Below, in pieces: positions 15,754-23,787 of a stretch of 23,971 nt of DNA. The stretch's first letter is position 1. Every line of letters starts with the position of its first letter. This DNA comes from Planctomycetota bacterium (GTDB lineage Bacteria; Planctomycetota; Planctomycetia; Pirellulales; UBA1268). The notes under the pieces are model-generated. The model did no database searches and had not been told where the DNA came from. It worked only from the letters and a program-made list of their open reading frames with translations. Both the position numbers and the translations under genes were made by a program. The stretch spans positions 1 through 23,971 of the forward strand of contig QWPO01000057.1 in the NCBI GenBank assembly GCA_003669255.1, in the 5' to 3' direction.

Positions 15754-18048
15754 TCACCCGCACTGATTCATCTTGTCGCGGGGCGTGCCGGCGCCGACGA
15801 GTTCGGGCACGAGCCGGGGCGGCGGCACCGTCGCATCGTCGGCGGCGATCGTGACGGCCACGCTCTTGTAGGCGGGCGTTCGCGAGAGCGGGTCGGCCGC
15901 CTTCGGCACGAGCACGTTGCTCTCGGGGTAATACATCGCCACGCAGCCCGGGCGGATCTGATCAAACGCCGCCACGATCTGCCCTCGCATCTCGCCGGCC
16001 GCGCTCGCGATCCGGCAGCGACCGCCGTCGGTGAGGCCGTGCTGCCGCACGTCGTCGGGATGGATGAGCACGATGTCCCGCCGCGTCTGGTTGCGGTAGA
16101 GGTCTTCCTCCTCGTAGACGACGGTGTTGAACTGCCCTTCGCTGCGGATCGTCATCAGCGTGAGCCCCTCCGGCGCGGGCGGCAGGTCATGCACGACGAG
16201 GACCGCCTTGCCGTCGGCGGTGGGAAACGCCGGGCGGTCGATCGCCCGCCCGGGGATGGAAAACTCCTTCTTCGTGCGGTCGATCTCCGCAATCTGCTCG
16301 AGGCCCGGCACGATCGCCGCAATCGCCGTGCGAATCGTGCGGGTGTGGCTCATGTCGCGCCAGTTCACCGGGCCGCTCTCGCCGAGCACCCGCGTCGCGA
16401 GGTCGGCGATGATCTCCACCTCCGCCCGCGGCCCTACGTGGCGGGGTTTGCCGCCGTCGGAGAGCCGGATGTAGCTGAACATGCTCTCCTGTGTGGAGGG
16501 CTCAGGCTCCTCGTCCCGCGCGAGCACCGGGAGGATGATCGTCTCCTCGCCACCGGTGCCCCAGGCGTGGCCGGTGTTGAGCGACGTGCTCAGGTAGACG
16601 ACCGTGTCGATCTTCCCCATCGACCGGCGGGCGTAGGTGGCGTCGGGGCTCGAACCGTAGAGGTTGCCGCCGAGGCAGACGGCAAACCGCATCTCGCCGC
16701 GGTCGGCGGCGTCGAGGCATTCGAGCGTGTCGTAGCCCTTCATCGTGGGCAGCGTCACGCCGTAGTGCTTCTGGAGCCGGTCGAAGATCGCTTGCTTCAG
16801 CGTGGGTGTGACGCCCACCGTGCCCATTCCCTGGATGTTGGAGTGGCCACGGATAGGCTGCAGACCGGCGCCAGGCCGGCCCACCATCCGCCGCATCAGC
16901 GCCAGGGCAGCGATCGCCTGCACAGTCGCCGCGCCATGGAGGTGATGGGTGATACCCATCGTCCAGGCAAACACGGCCCGCTTGCTCGCCGCGTACTGCT
17001 CGGCCATCGAATCGATCTCGCCCTTCGCAACGCCCGACTTCACCACGATCTCGTCCCAGGAGAGGGCGTCGAGCCGGGCGGCCAGTTCTGGCCAGCCGCG
17101 ACAGTGGGCGGTAAGAAAGGCCTCGTCCACGATCGGGTCGTCGGCGCGAGGCCGCTCCGCGTGGAGTTCGCGGAGCCGCTTCATCAGGCCGTAGACGAGC
17201 GTTAGATCGCCGCCCACGTGTGGCTGCACGTAGCTGCTGGCGATTTCGGCTCCGAAGACGAGTGCCCACGGGTCGCTCGGCACCGAGAAGTTGACGAGGC
17301 CAGTCTCGACGATCGGGTTAACCACGATCACCTTCCCGCCGCGGCGGCGAACCATCATCAGCGTCCGCATCATCCGCGGGTGGTTGCTCGCCGGATTGCC
17401 GCCGATCAGGAACACACAGTCGGCGTTTTCCATGTCGTCGAGCGCGATCGTGCCGGCGCTCGTGCCGATCACGCTCGTGAGCCCCACGCCGCTGGCCTGG
17501 TGGCAGTAGTAAGAGCAGTTGTTGACGTGGTTGGTGCCGTAGAGCCGGGCGAGAAGCTGGAGCAGGAAGCCGGCCTCGTTGCTCGAGCGGCCGCTGAAGT
17601 AGAAGAACGACTCCGCCGGCTTCGTCGCCTTGAGTTTCGCAGCGATCCGCTCCATCGCCTCGGCCCAGTCGATCGGCCGGTAGTGCTGGGAGCCCTTCTC
17701 CAGGATCACCGGCTGCACGAGCCGGCCGGCGTGCTCCATCTGGTGCGGCGAAAACGCCCGCAGTTGCGGCAGGGAATACGTCTCGAAAAACGAGGGCTTC
17801 ACGCCCCCCTGCATGTCGGCCACCATCGCCTGAAACGACTTCTTGCAGACCTCGGGAAAGTGGCCCGCCTCGTTGACCATGCCGCCGGCCTGGCCGCCCA
17901 TGCCGAGGGCGCAGGTCTTGCAGGCGTTCTTCGACCGCATCGCCTTCCAGAAGGCGAAGAACCCGCCGGCGTCGCGGGACTTCTTCAGCGTGTACATCAC
18001 CGCGCGAAAGCCGCCGCCGGTGGTCACCCGGCCAAAGAACCTCCCCAT
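15754..18048 (-). CDS. FdhF/YdeP family molybdopterin oxidoreductase
   Basis: The 764-residue protein matches the length of E. coli YdeP (759) and the formate-dehydrogenase-alpha-like group. Near the N-terminus Cys43, Cys46 and Cys68 (NACKTCALGMGG, then FPEVCKKS) are candidate iron-sulphur ligands. Molybdopterin-binding segments include FFYFSGRSSNEAGFLLQLLA, IGGNPASNHPRMMRTL and GHSNIQGMGTVG. In CSYYCHQASGVGL, Cys182 occupies the position of the Mo-ligating Cys/Sec of formate dehydrogenase. The substrate is unknown; formate oxidation is not proven for this family. The start MGRFFGRV is used; the frame stays open 61 codons upstream but overlaps the DUF1080 gene and has no similarity. It lies 40 bases after DUF1080, probably in one operon. 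It needs the cofactor pathway that includes MoaC. Confidence 0.92.
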   Translation of the reverse strand: MGRFFGRVTTGGGFRAVMYTLKKSRDAGGFFAFWKAMRSKNACKTCALGMGGQAGGMVNEAGHFPEVCKKSFQAMVADMQGGVKPSFFETYSLPQLRAFSPHQMEHAGRLVQPVILEKGSQHYRPIDWAEAMERIAAKLKATKPAESFFYFSGRSSNEAGFLLQLLARLYGTNHVNNCSYYCHQASGVGLTSVIGTSAGTIALDDMENADCVFLIGGNPASNHPRMMRTLMMVRRRGGKVIVVNPIVETGLVNFSVPSDPWALVFGAEIASSYVQPHVGGDLTLVYGLMKRLRELHAERPRADDPIVDEAFLTAHCRGWPELAARLDALSWDEIVVKSGVAKGEIDSMAEQYAASKRAVFAWTMGITHHLHGAATVQAIAALALMRRMVGRPGAGLQPIRGHSNIQGMGTVGVTPTLKQAIFDRLQKHYGVTLPTMKGYDTLECLDAADRGEMRFAVCLGGNLYGSSPDATYARRSMGKIDTVVYLSTSLNTGHAWGTGGEETIILPVLARDEEPEPSTQESMFSYIRLSDGGKPRHVGPRAEVEIIADLATRVLGESGPVNWRDMSHTRTIRTAIAAIVPGLEQIAEIDRTKKEFSIPGRAIDRPAFPTADGKAVLVVHDLPPAPEGLTLMTIRSEGQFNTVVYEEEDLYRNQTRRDIVLIHPDDVRQHGLTDGGRCRIASAAGEMRGQIVAAFDQIRPGCVAMYYPESNVLVPKAADPLSRTPAYKSVAVTIAADDATVPPPRLVPELVGAGTPRDKMNQCG

Positions 18049-18088
18049 CGTATGGCTCCTGAGATGCCGGTCGCGGCAGCGAAGTCGG

Positions 18089-18904
18089 TCAGTTGCCGGC
18101 GGCAGCGGGCGGGTCGAGCAGTTGGATCTCGACCTTCCGGAACTCGACGGGGTGGCTTTCCGACTGCAGCGAAATCGTGCCGCCGGAGAGTTGCTTGTCT
18201 CCGCCCTTCGCGGCGAGCGATTCCTTGGCACGCGCGTCCTTCGGGTCCAACTGCGGCTGCTCGTATTCCAGCACCGTCTCGCCGTCGATGATGTGGCGAA
18301 TCTTCGTGTTGCCGTCCACCTCGATCTCGACCGTCACCCACTGATCACCGCGGTAGGTCTTCGACTTTGAGCTCGTGCAGTGCGGCGTAAAGAGCTTGCC
18401 GTCCATCACTACGTGGGTGCCCGGCGTGCAGAGATTGGCGGTCGTCCGCTCCCCAGTGGCAGCACCGCCGAGAAACTGCACCTCGATCGACGCAGGAAAG
18501 TCCTTGTCGATGGGCATGGCCGCCGGATCCTCGCCATGGATCATCACACCCGAGTTGCGAAGTGCCCAGTCCTCGCCTCCCGCGCACTGCTCGCCCGTGA
18601 ACCGATACTCGATCCGCAGCCGATACCGGGAGAAGGGCTCCTTGTAAAAAAGATGCCCATATTTGTTGCCAAACGTCGGATACTTCGCGGGGTCGTAGAC
18701 GACCTTCAGCACGCCGTCCTCGACGCGGAACGTGTCGCCGTAGTTGTCGCCAAACTTCTCGCCGCGGATCTTCGGGGTCCAACCGTCGAGGTCACGGCCG
18801 TTGAAGAGCGGCCGCCACGGCTGCTCGGCCCGGGCAGCGGCCGAAACGCCCAACAGAACGACGAGGCCAAGACCGCAAGCGACGGCCGTTCGCATGTTTC
18901 GCAC
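18089..18904 (-). CDS. Secreted DUF1080 (3-keto-disaccharide hydrolase-like) protein
   Basis: The 271-residue protein starts with a Sec signal peptide (MRNMRTAVACGLGLVVLLGV, probable cleavage after ARA near residue 27). The rest is a single concanavalin-like jelly roll of the DUF1080/PF06439 family: WRPLFNGRDLDGWTPK, FRVEDGVLKV, FSRYRLRIEYRFTG, NSGVMIHGEDP, ASIEVQFLGG, WVTVEIEVDG and GTISLQSESHPVEFRKVEIQ. This family is greatly expanded in planctomycetes, and some members hydrolyse 3-keto glycosides. It probably acts in the periplasm on a carbohydrate. It lies 32 bases after the aldehyde dehydrogenase and 40 before the molybdopterin enzyme, so the three may be cotranscribed. The exact substrate is unknown. 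A second start three codons downstream is possible. Confidence 0.9.
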   Translation of the reverse strand: MRNMRTAVACGLGLVVLLGVSAAARAEQPWRPLFNGRDLDGWTPKIRGEKFGDNYGDTFRVEDGVLKVVYDPAKYPTFGNKYGHLFYKEPFSRYRLRIEYRFTGEQCAGGEDWALRNSGVMIHGEDPAAMPIDKDFPASIEVQFLGGAATGERTTANLCTPGTHVVMDGKLFTPHCTSSKSKTYRGDQWVTVEIEVDGNTKIRHIIDGETVLEYEQPQLDPKDARAKESLAAKGGDKQLSGGTISLQSESHPVEFRKVEIQLLDPPAAAGN

Positions 18905-18936
18905 GTGGGGTCTCCAAAGAAGGCAAGGGTTCCGCG

Positions 18937-20427
18937 TCAGGCCCCCGGGGGATCAAGGCTGACCGTCACCGTCTTCGTCTCGAGATAGGAATCGAGGCCC
19001 CGTTCGCCGAGTTCGCGGCCGAAGCCCGACTGCTTGAAGCCGCCGAACGGCGCCGCCGCGTCAAACACGTCGTAGCAGTTGACCCACACGGTGCCGGCTC
19101 GAAGCCGCTTGGCGACCTCGTGAGCCCGGGCGATGTCGCGAGTCCAGACCGCGGCGGCGAGTCCGAAGGTGGTGGCGTTGGCACGGTGAATCAGTTCTTC
19201 CATGTCGGAGAACTTCAGCACCGAGAGCACCGGTCCGAAGATCTCCTCACGGGCGATCTTCATCTCGTCTTTCACGTTCGTGAACACGGTCGGCTCGATG
19301 AAGAAGCCGCGATCGCCCACCCGCCGGCCACCGGCGGCGCAGGTCGCGCCCTCCGCCTTACCCGACTCGATGTAGCCCATGATTTTGTCGAACTGCGCCC
19401 TGTCCACCTGTGGCCCCTGCTGCGTTCCCGGATCGAATGGGTCGCCCACTCGCCGCTTCTTGCTCTGCTCGACCACCCGTTCCACAAACTCGCCATGGAT
19501 TTTGTCCTCGACGAAGAGCCGCGAGCCGGCACAGCAGCACTGCCCCTGGTTGAGGTAGATGCCGACGTGGGCACCAGCCGCCGCGGCGGCGAGATCGGCA
19601 TCCGCAAACACGATGTTGGGGCTCTTGCCGCCGAGTTCGAACGTCAGCCGCTTCAGCTGGTCGGCCGCCTGCCGCATGATGATCTGCGCCGTCTCACCGG
19701 AGCCGGTGAAGGCCACCTTGTCGATGCCAGGGTGCTTCACGATCGCGGCGCCGGCCGTGGGGCCGAAGCCCGGCACGACGTTGATCACGCCGTCAGGCAC
19801 GCCCGCCTTCTGGGCGAGTCGGGCCATCCGCAGGGCCGTCAGTGGCGTCTGCTCCGCGGGCTTCATCACGATCGTGCAGCCGGCCGCGAGCGCCGGGCCC
19901 CACTTCCACGCCACCATCAGAATCGGGAAGTTCCACGGAATGATCTGGCCGGCCACGCCCACCGGTTCGCGGCGGGTGTAGCAGAAGTAGTTGCCGTTCA
20001 CCGGAATCGTCTGGCCGTGAATCTTGTCGGCCCAGCCGGCGTAGTAGCGGAGGGCGTCGACCGCGAGAGGGATGTCGCCCGTGCGGGCGTCGCTCACGGG
20101 CTTGCCGTTGTCGAGCGACTCGAGCGCAGCCAGTTCGTCGATCTCCGCCTCGATCAAGTCGCACAGCCGCATCATGATTCGGCCCCGCTCGCGGGCGTCC
20201 ATCCGCGGCCACGGCCCCTCGTCAAACGCCTTGCGGGCGGCGCGGACTGCGAGTTCGACGTCGGCGGCATCGCCTTCAGCGACCTGCGCGATCACCTCTT
20301 CGGTGGCCGGATTGATCGTCTCGAACGTCTTGCCACTCTTCGCCGGCACCCACTGGCCGTCGATGAAAAGCTGCGTCTGGCGGATCTGCGGCGCCGCAGC
20401 GCGGCGGGGGGCGGTGACGGTGGCCAT
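18937..20427 (-). CDS. NAD(P)-dependent aldehyde dehydrogenase (ALDH1/2-like)
   Basis: The 496-residue protein is a complete member of the aldehyde dehydrogenase superfamily, which oxidises aldehydes to acids with NAD(P)+. Key residues are present: Asn166 in IIPWNFP, the FTGSGETAQ nucleotide-binding loop, general base Glu264 in LTFELGGKSPN, and the catalytic cysteine (probably Cys298) in NQGQCCCAGSRLF. EEIFGPVLSV and the end PFGGFKQSGFGRELG are also typical. Sequence style is close to ALDH1/ALDH2/betaine-type enzymes; the substrate cannot be read from sequence. The start at 20427 has GGGAG about ten bases upstream; the frame is open for 31 more codons without similarity. It is the first gene of a likely operon with DUF1080 and the molybdopterin oxidoreductase. 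Confidence 0.95.
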   Translation of the reverse strand: MATVTAPRRAAAPQIRQTQLFIDGQWVPAKSGKTFETINPATEEVIAQVAEGDAADVELAVRAARKAFDEGPWPRMDARERGRIMMRLCDLIEAEIDELAALESLDNGKPVSDARTGDIPLAVDALRYYAGWADKIHGQTIPVNGNYFCYTRREPVGVAGQIIPWNFPILMVAWKWGPALAAGCTIVMKPAEQTPLTALRMARLAQKAGVPDGVINVVPGFGPTAGAAIVKHPGIDKVAFTGSGETAQIIMRQAADQLKRLTFELGGKSPNIVFADADLAAAAAGAHVGIYLNQGQCCCAGSRLFVEDKIHGEFVERVVEQSKKRRVGDPFDPGTQQGPQVDRAQFDKIMGYIESGKAEGATCAAGGRRVGDRGFFIEPTVFTNVKDEMKIAREEIFGPVLSVLKFSDMEELIHRANATTFGLAAAVWTRDIARAHEVAKRLRAGTVWVNCYDVFDAAAPFGGFKQSGFGRELGERGLDSYLETKTVTVSLDPPGA

Positions 20428-20514
20428 GGCGAATGCTCCCGAAAGCAAAGATGAGGGCAGAGAGTACGGTGAAGCCTGCACGCCGAAGCCGTAGCCCCCG
20501 CATGCGGCAAATAA

Positions 20515-20555
20515 TTGCATTCAGCATCGTATCTGCGGTAGCATCGATGTTGCAA
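20515..20555. promoter_or_regulatory. Possible overlapping divergent promoters (aldehyde dehydrogenase / thioredoxin-fold gene)
   Basis: In the 185-base divergent gap, plus-strand TTGCAT (20515-20520) and TAGCAT (20539-20544) are 18 bases apart. Minus-strand TTGCAA (20550-20555) and TACGAT (20526-20531) are also 18 apart. The two sets interleave, so the genes could compete for polymerase. Hexamer matches are moderate and could be chance. Confidence 0.35.
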
Positions 20556-20612
20556 GAACGCCGTGGGCCGTTTGGCCCCCGGCCGGTGATACTCATAAAG
20601 GAGTGGTGAACG

Positions 20613-21176
20613 ATGCGTGCACTTGCACTGGCGATGGCGATGGTGATGACGGTAGCCGCGGTGGCCTCAGCCGAGGTGACGAGCGGCCCGCAGGTGGGCG
20701 AGATGGTGGGGGCCTTCACGGTGACCAAGGTGGCCGGCAACGCCGAAGACGGCGTCACCGACGGCAAGACCCTCTGCTACCGCTGCAAAATGGGTTCGCG
20801 GCCAGTGGTGATGGTGTTCGCCCGCTCGGCTGACGAGAAACTGGCAAAGTTCGTCAAGGAACTCGAGGAGGAGATCGAGGAGCATCAGGACGCCAAGCTG
20901 ACGGCTTTCGTCAACATGATCGGCACCGACGAGGAGGCCCTGAAGAAGGCCGCCGCCGACTTCGTGGCCAAGCATGGCATCACGCGAGTGGCATTCGTCG
21001 TTCCCACGCAGGCGAAGGACGGCCCTGAGAATCTCAAGATCGCCCCCGACGCCGACCTCACCGTGGTCTGCTACAAGGAAGGCACCGTGAAGGCCAATCA
21101 TGCCTTCTCTGCCGGCAGCCTCTCCGACGAGAAGATCGACGCCATCGTCCACGCCTCGTGCGAGATGGCCGAGTAA
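20613..21176 (+). CDS. Secreted thioredoxin-fold (redoxin-like) protein with a displaced CxxC
   Basis: The 187-residue protein begins with a signal peptide (cleavage after VASA, residue 20), so it should be periplasmic or secreted. GAFTVTKVAG and PVVMVFARSADEKLAKFVKE resemble the strand-helix core of a redoxin/thioredoxin fold. The CxxC motif (Cys55-Tyr-Arg-Cys58) lies before the central strand, not at the start of the following helix where thioredoxins carry it (that place reads ARSADEK). It may bind metal or do disulphide chemistry of a different kind. Cys153 and Cys183 are also present. AAAGGAG sits about nine bases before the ATG. The downstream gene begins one base after its stop. Function is unproven. 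Confidence 0.75.
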   Translation: MRALALAMAMVMTVAAVASAEVTSGPQVGEMVGAFTVTKVAGNAEDGVTDGKTLCYRCKMGSRPVVMVFARSADEKLAKFVKELEEEIEEHQDAKLTAFVNMIGTDEEALKKAAADFVAKHGITRVAFVVPTQAKDGPENLKIAPDADLTVVCYKEGTVKANHAFSAGSLSDEKIDAIVHASCEMAE

Positions 21177-21177
21177 C

Positions 21178-22503
21178 GTGAGCGTTGTGCCGCTCTGGGG
21201 GCGGCTCTGGCGTCTACTGATCACGCAGTATCTGCCCGACGAGGGCTACGCCGCATACCGTGACCGCGCCGTGACTCAGGAAGAGCCACGAGCGCGGATC
21301 ACGGTGGCGGTGCCCTCCGCCGCCGAGAGCCGACGCCTGTTTGGTGTCGATGTGGCCAAGCGGGGCATCCAGCCGGTGTGGCTGCGGATCGAGAATCGGT
21401 CGCCCGGCAGCCTCCGTCTCCAGACGGTGACGATCGACCCGAAGTACTTTACGCCCCTCGAGGCCGCGGGCGTCAACCACTTCTCGATCACGAAGCGGCT
21501 CTCCGCGTTTGGCGCGATGAGTTGGCTCTTCTACCCGCTGCTGCTTCTCGTGCCGCTGAAGCTGCTCACGGCCTGGTGGGCAAACGGCCGCATGGACAAG
21601 GTCTTCCACCGCCACGGCTTCCGGCTGCGACCGATCGTAACGGGAGAGACGGTCGAGGGCTTCGTGTTCACGACGGTCGATCTGGGCACGAAGGTCGTGC
21701 ACGTTCGGCTCACCCCGCTCGAGCCGCTGCGGCAGAGCATCGGCCGACTGCTGCATCCGGGCAGCGGCGACAACGCGCCGCCCGTCGACCTGGTGTTCAT
21801 GATGCCGGTGCCCGGCATCGCCGCCGACTATCTTGACCGCGACTTCGCCGCCATCCGCCCGCCAGCCTCCGTGGAGCCGTGCACGCCCGACGATCTCGTG
21901 CCCCGGCTTGAGGCCATGCCAGCGGCCACCACCAACGCCTGCGGCACGAAGACGGGCGATCCGGCAAACCTGGTGGTCGTCGGCACGTTCGAAACGCTCC
22001 TCGGTGCGTTTGCCGCGAGATGGGACGAGAGCGAGACGATCTCGCTGAAAACCTGCTGGAAAACCGTGAAGGCATTCCTGCTTGGATCGAGCTACCGCTA
22101 CTCGCCAGTGAGCGCCCTGCACCTCTTCGGCCGCGTGCAAGACATCGCCCTGCAGCGAACGCGGCACTCGATCAACGAGCGGATCCACCTACGACTCTGG
22201 CTCACGCCGCTATCGTTCGACGGGCAGCCGGTGTGGGTGGGTCAGGTGAGCCGCGACATCGGCGTGCGGTTCACGACGAAGGCCTGGAACCTGACCACGC
22301 ACCGGATCGACCCCGACGTGGACGAGTCGCGAGACTACGTCATCGAGGACCTCGTGGCCGCGGGCCGTGTGAAGGCGGCCGGCTACGTGGGGGGCGTTGG
22401 GACGTGCACCCCCGATGCCCCGCGGCGCAACCTGACCGGGGATCCGTTTTTTACCGACGGCAAAAGGGCCGTGATTTTGCTGTCGGCAAGCCGGACCAAC
22501 TGA
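21178..22503 (+). CDS. Membrane protein with LssY C-terminal-like domain
   Basis: The protein has 441 residues from GTG at 21178, one base after the previous stop codon, which implies coupled translation; the frame is open further upstream only inside the neighbouring gene. One membrane segment lies at residues 110-132 (SAFGAMSWLFYPLLLLVPLK). The C-terminal part (about 285-430) matches the LssY_C domain: SALHLFGRVQDIALQRTRHS, LRLWLTPL, PVWVGQVSRDIGVRF and HRIDPDVDESRDYVIEDL. LssY_C is named after a putative type I secretion component of Legionella, but its biochemical role is unknown. Beta-rich sequence fills the remainder. Pairing with a secreted redox-like protein suggests an envelope function, which is inference. 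Confidence 0.8.
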   Translation: MSVVPLWGRLWRLLITQYLPDEGYAAYRDRAVTQEEPRARITVAVPSAAESRRLFGVDVAKRGIQPVWLRIENRSPGSLRLQTVTIDPKYFTPLEAAGVNHFSITKRLSAFGAMSWLFYPLLLLVPLKLLTAWWANGRMDKVFHRHGFRLRPIVTGETVEGFVFTTVDLGTKVVHVRLTPLEPLRQSIGRLLHPGSGDNAPPVDLVFMMPVPGIAADYLDRDFAAIRPPASVEPCTPDDLVPRLEAMPAATTNACGTKTGDPANLVVVGTFETLLGAFAARWDESETISLKTCWKTVKAFLLGSSYRYSPVSALHLFGRVQDIALQRTRHSINERIHLRLWLTPLSFDGQPVWVGQVSRDIGVRFTTKAWNLTTHRIDPDVDESRDYVIEDLVAAGRVKAAGYVGGVGTCTPDAPRRNLTGDPFFTDGKRAVILLSASRTN

Positions 22504-22525
22504 CAAACCCCAGGAGCGTCGTGCC

Positions 22526-23017
22526 ATGGATCCCACACTCGTCGATCTTCTCCGTGCGCTGCTGCTCGGCCGGGCCGTCGCCGCCCTGGCGACCCTGCAC
22601 GACGGCCGGCCGTTCGCATCGATGGTGCCGTTCGCCGTGACCAAGACCGGCGGGCGACTGCGGCTGGTCGTGCACGTGAGCGGGCTGGCGGCCCACACCC
22701 GCGACATGCGGTCGGTGCCCGAGATCTGCCTGATGGTGATGGCGCCCGAGATGGACGACGTGCCGCCGCAGGCGCTGCCGCGGGTATCGATCTCGGGGCA
22801 GGCGGAGTTCATCGCGAAGGACGATCCGGAGCACGCGATGCTCAAGGCCGCCTACCTCGGAAAGTTCCCCGAGGCTGCCGATCTGTTTCAACTCGGGGAC
22901 TTTTCGATCGTGGCGATCGAACCAACGTCGGCCCGGTTCGTGGCCGGGTTCGCCCGCGCGATGACGCTGTCGGCAGAATCGCTCACCGCCGCGTTCCATG
23001 AGTCACCAACGTCGTGA
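22526..23017 (+). CDS. HugZ/pyridoxamine-phosphate-oxidase-like FMN-binding protein
   Basis: The 163-residue protein has the split-barrel flavin-binding fold: an N-terminal helix (LVDLLRALLLGRAVAALATL), then HDGRPFASMVPFAV, LRLVVHVSGLAAHTRDMR, PEICLMVMAPE and RVSISGQAEFI. The C-terminal half (PEAADLFQLGDFSIVAIEPT, ARFVAGFARAM) matches the HugZ-type arrangement used in haem-handling or general FMN proteins. The histidine-rich end needed for HugZ haem breakdown is not evident, so haem oxygenase activity is doubtful. CCAGGAG lies about ten bases before the ATG. It follows the LssY_C gene by 22 bases and may be in the same transcript. Confidence 0.82.
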   Translation: MDPTLVDLLRALLLGRAVAALATLHDGRPFASMVPFAVTKTGGRLRLVVHVSGLAAHTRDMRSVPEICLMVMAPEMDDVPPQALPRVSISGQAEFIAKDDPEHAMLKAAYLGKFPEAADLFQLGDFSIVAIEPTSARFVAGFARAMTLSAESLTAAFHESPTS

Positions 23018-23061
23018 CCGCGAGCAGGTTTCCTGCGACGATCGCGAACTTTCCGAACCCC

Positions 23062-23090
23062 CTGACGCGGTCTGGTCTGCGGGGTATATT
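23062..23090 (+). promoter_or_regulatory. Promoter of the tRNA gene
   Basis: CTGACG (23062-23067) and TATATT (23085-23090) are separated by 17 bases. The predicted start lies a few bases before the tRNA at 23102. This is a strong housekeeping-type promoter for such GC-rich DNA. Confidence 0.65.
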
Positions 23091-23101
23091 CCTGGCATCA
23101 G

Positions 23102-23175
23102 GGCGGCGTAGCTCAGTTGGTTAGAGCACCGGCTTCATAAGCCGGGTGTCGCCGGTTCAAGTCCGGCCGCCGCTA
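23102..23175 (+). tRNA. tRNA-Met (CAT), elongator type
   Basis: The 74-nt cloverleaf is complete. The acceptor GGCGGCG pairs with CGCCGCT (first pair G-U), the D arm is GCTC...GAGC, and the anticodon stem CCGGC/GCCGG carries loop TTCATAA with anticodon CAT. The T arm is GCCGG-TTCAAGT-CCGGC and the discriminator is A. CCA is not encoded. The anticodon stem lacks the three G-C pairs of initiator tRNA, so it is an elongator; a CAT-anticodon tRNA-Ile (lysidine-modified) cannot be fully excluded from sequence alone. Confidence 0.93.
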
Positions 23176-23191
23176 GTGGATCGAAAATGCT

Positions 23192-23219
23192 GCCGAGAGC
23201 GTGAAAAACGCTCACCGGC
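23192..23219 (+). terminator. Hairpin downstream of the tRNA, possible transcript end
   Basis: GAGCGT-GAAAA-ACGCTC forms a perfect 6-bp stem, extended by four more G-C pairs (GCCG with CGGC) across a small internal loop. There is no T-run after it, so intrinsic termination is uncertain; it may be a processing or stability element. Confidence 0.35.
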
Positions 23220-23247
23220 TCCGCGAGGAGTCGTGCGGCTTCCGAAC

Positions 23248-23277
23248 GGCAAAAACCCAGTACGTACTGGATTTGCC
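23248..23277. repeat. Palindrome CCAGTACGTACTGG with outer inverted repeat
   Basis: CCAGTACGTACTGG (23257-23270) is a perfect 14-bp palindrome. It is flanked by GGCAAA (23248-23253) and TTTGCC (23272-23277), which also pair, giving a nested hairpin. It could be a binding site for a dimeric protein or the end of a small repeat element; it lies 26 bases before the larger inverted repeat. Confidence 0.5.
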
Positions 23278-23302
23278 TAACTCTGGAGGCTTCACGATGC
23301 CT

Positions 23303-23374
23303 GCTGGGAAAATCCGGGACGGGAGCGGTTTTTCCCGGCTACCGAAAATCGCTCCCGTCCCCGATTTACCCAGC
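23303..23374. repeat. 25-bp inverted repeat, REP/MITE-like hairpin element
   Basis: The arms 23303-23327 and 23350-23374 pair over 25 bp with two mismatches; the core GGGACGGGAGCG / CGCTCCCGTCCC is perfect over 12 bp. The inner 22 bases add a run of T-A and G-T pairs. The strong symmetry and T/A-rich centre resemble REP-type elements that are multiplied by IS200-like (RAYT) transposases. No transposase gene is in the window, so the class is inferred. Confidence 0.55.
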
Positions 23375-23391
23375 CGTACTGGGGCTGGAAC

Positions 23392-23787
23392 ATGGCGTGG
23401 AGCCCCGACAGCCGTTTGCTGTGCGGCGTCGTCCAGTTGCGAAACGGCCAGACTGCAGTAGCGGTGCAGTCGCTGCAGCTGCCCGAAGCAGACGACGCCA
23501 ATCGTGGCGGCATTCGCCTCGTCAGCGTCGGACGCGAGATCAACAGAGATGTCGCATGGCATCCGTCCGGAAACAGCATCGTGTTTACGGCCTTCTCTGC
23601 AGCAATCGGCCGTTTCCAGATGTTCGAGTTTGATCCGTCGATTGATTCGATCCCCAGCGCCGTGGCCGGCCAAACTGCCACGAACAACTTCGACCAGTGT
23701 TGGTCGGCGGACGGAAAAACGTTGGTGTACGTGGCCCACTTTAATGTTGACGAGGCCGAACCAAGCGATGCAGCGGACTCGCGATGA
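23392..23787 (+). pseudogene. PD40/TolB-like beta-propeller fragment, probably truncated
   Basis: The 131-residue frame contains three PD40-type blade motifs: MAWSPDSRLLCGVV, DVAWHPSGNSIVFTAF and QCWSADGKTLVYVAHF. PD40 propellers normally need five to seven blades, often fused to a signal peptide or a protein kinase, and this one has neither. The frame is open back to a stop at 23278 but the upstream part encodes the inverted-repeat element, not propeller. No ribosome site is visible. The last residues (EAEPSDAADSR) come from what looks like a dispersed repeat, so the 3' end also seems lost. It is best read as a remnant of a larger gene, although a short expressed protein is possible. Confidence 0.5.

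Noticed and set aside
18049..18231. N-terminal extension of the molybdopterin oxidoreductase
   Set aside because: The 61 extra residues overlap the end of the DUF1080 gene and look like out-of-frame translation; the family start is at 18048.
16039..18291. Two long plus-strand frames (388 and 357 residues) opposite the molybdopterin oxidoreductase
   Set aside because: Arg/Ala/His-rich antisense translations with no ribosome sites or motifs.
19120..20454. Plus-strand open frame of 444 residues opposite aldehyde dehydrogenase
   Set aside because: Antisense shadow of a fully conserved enzyme.
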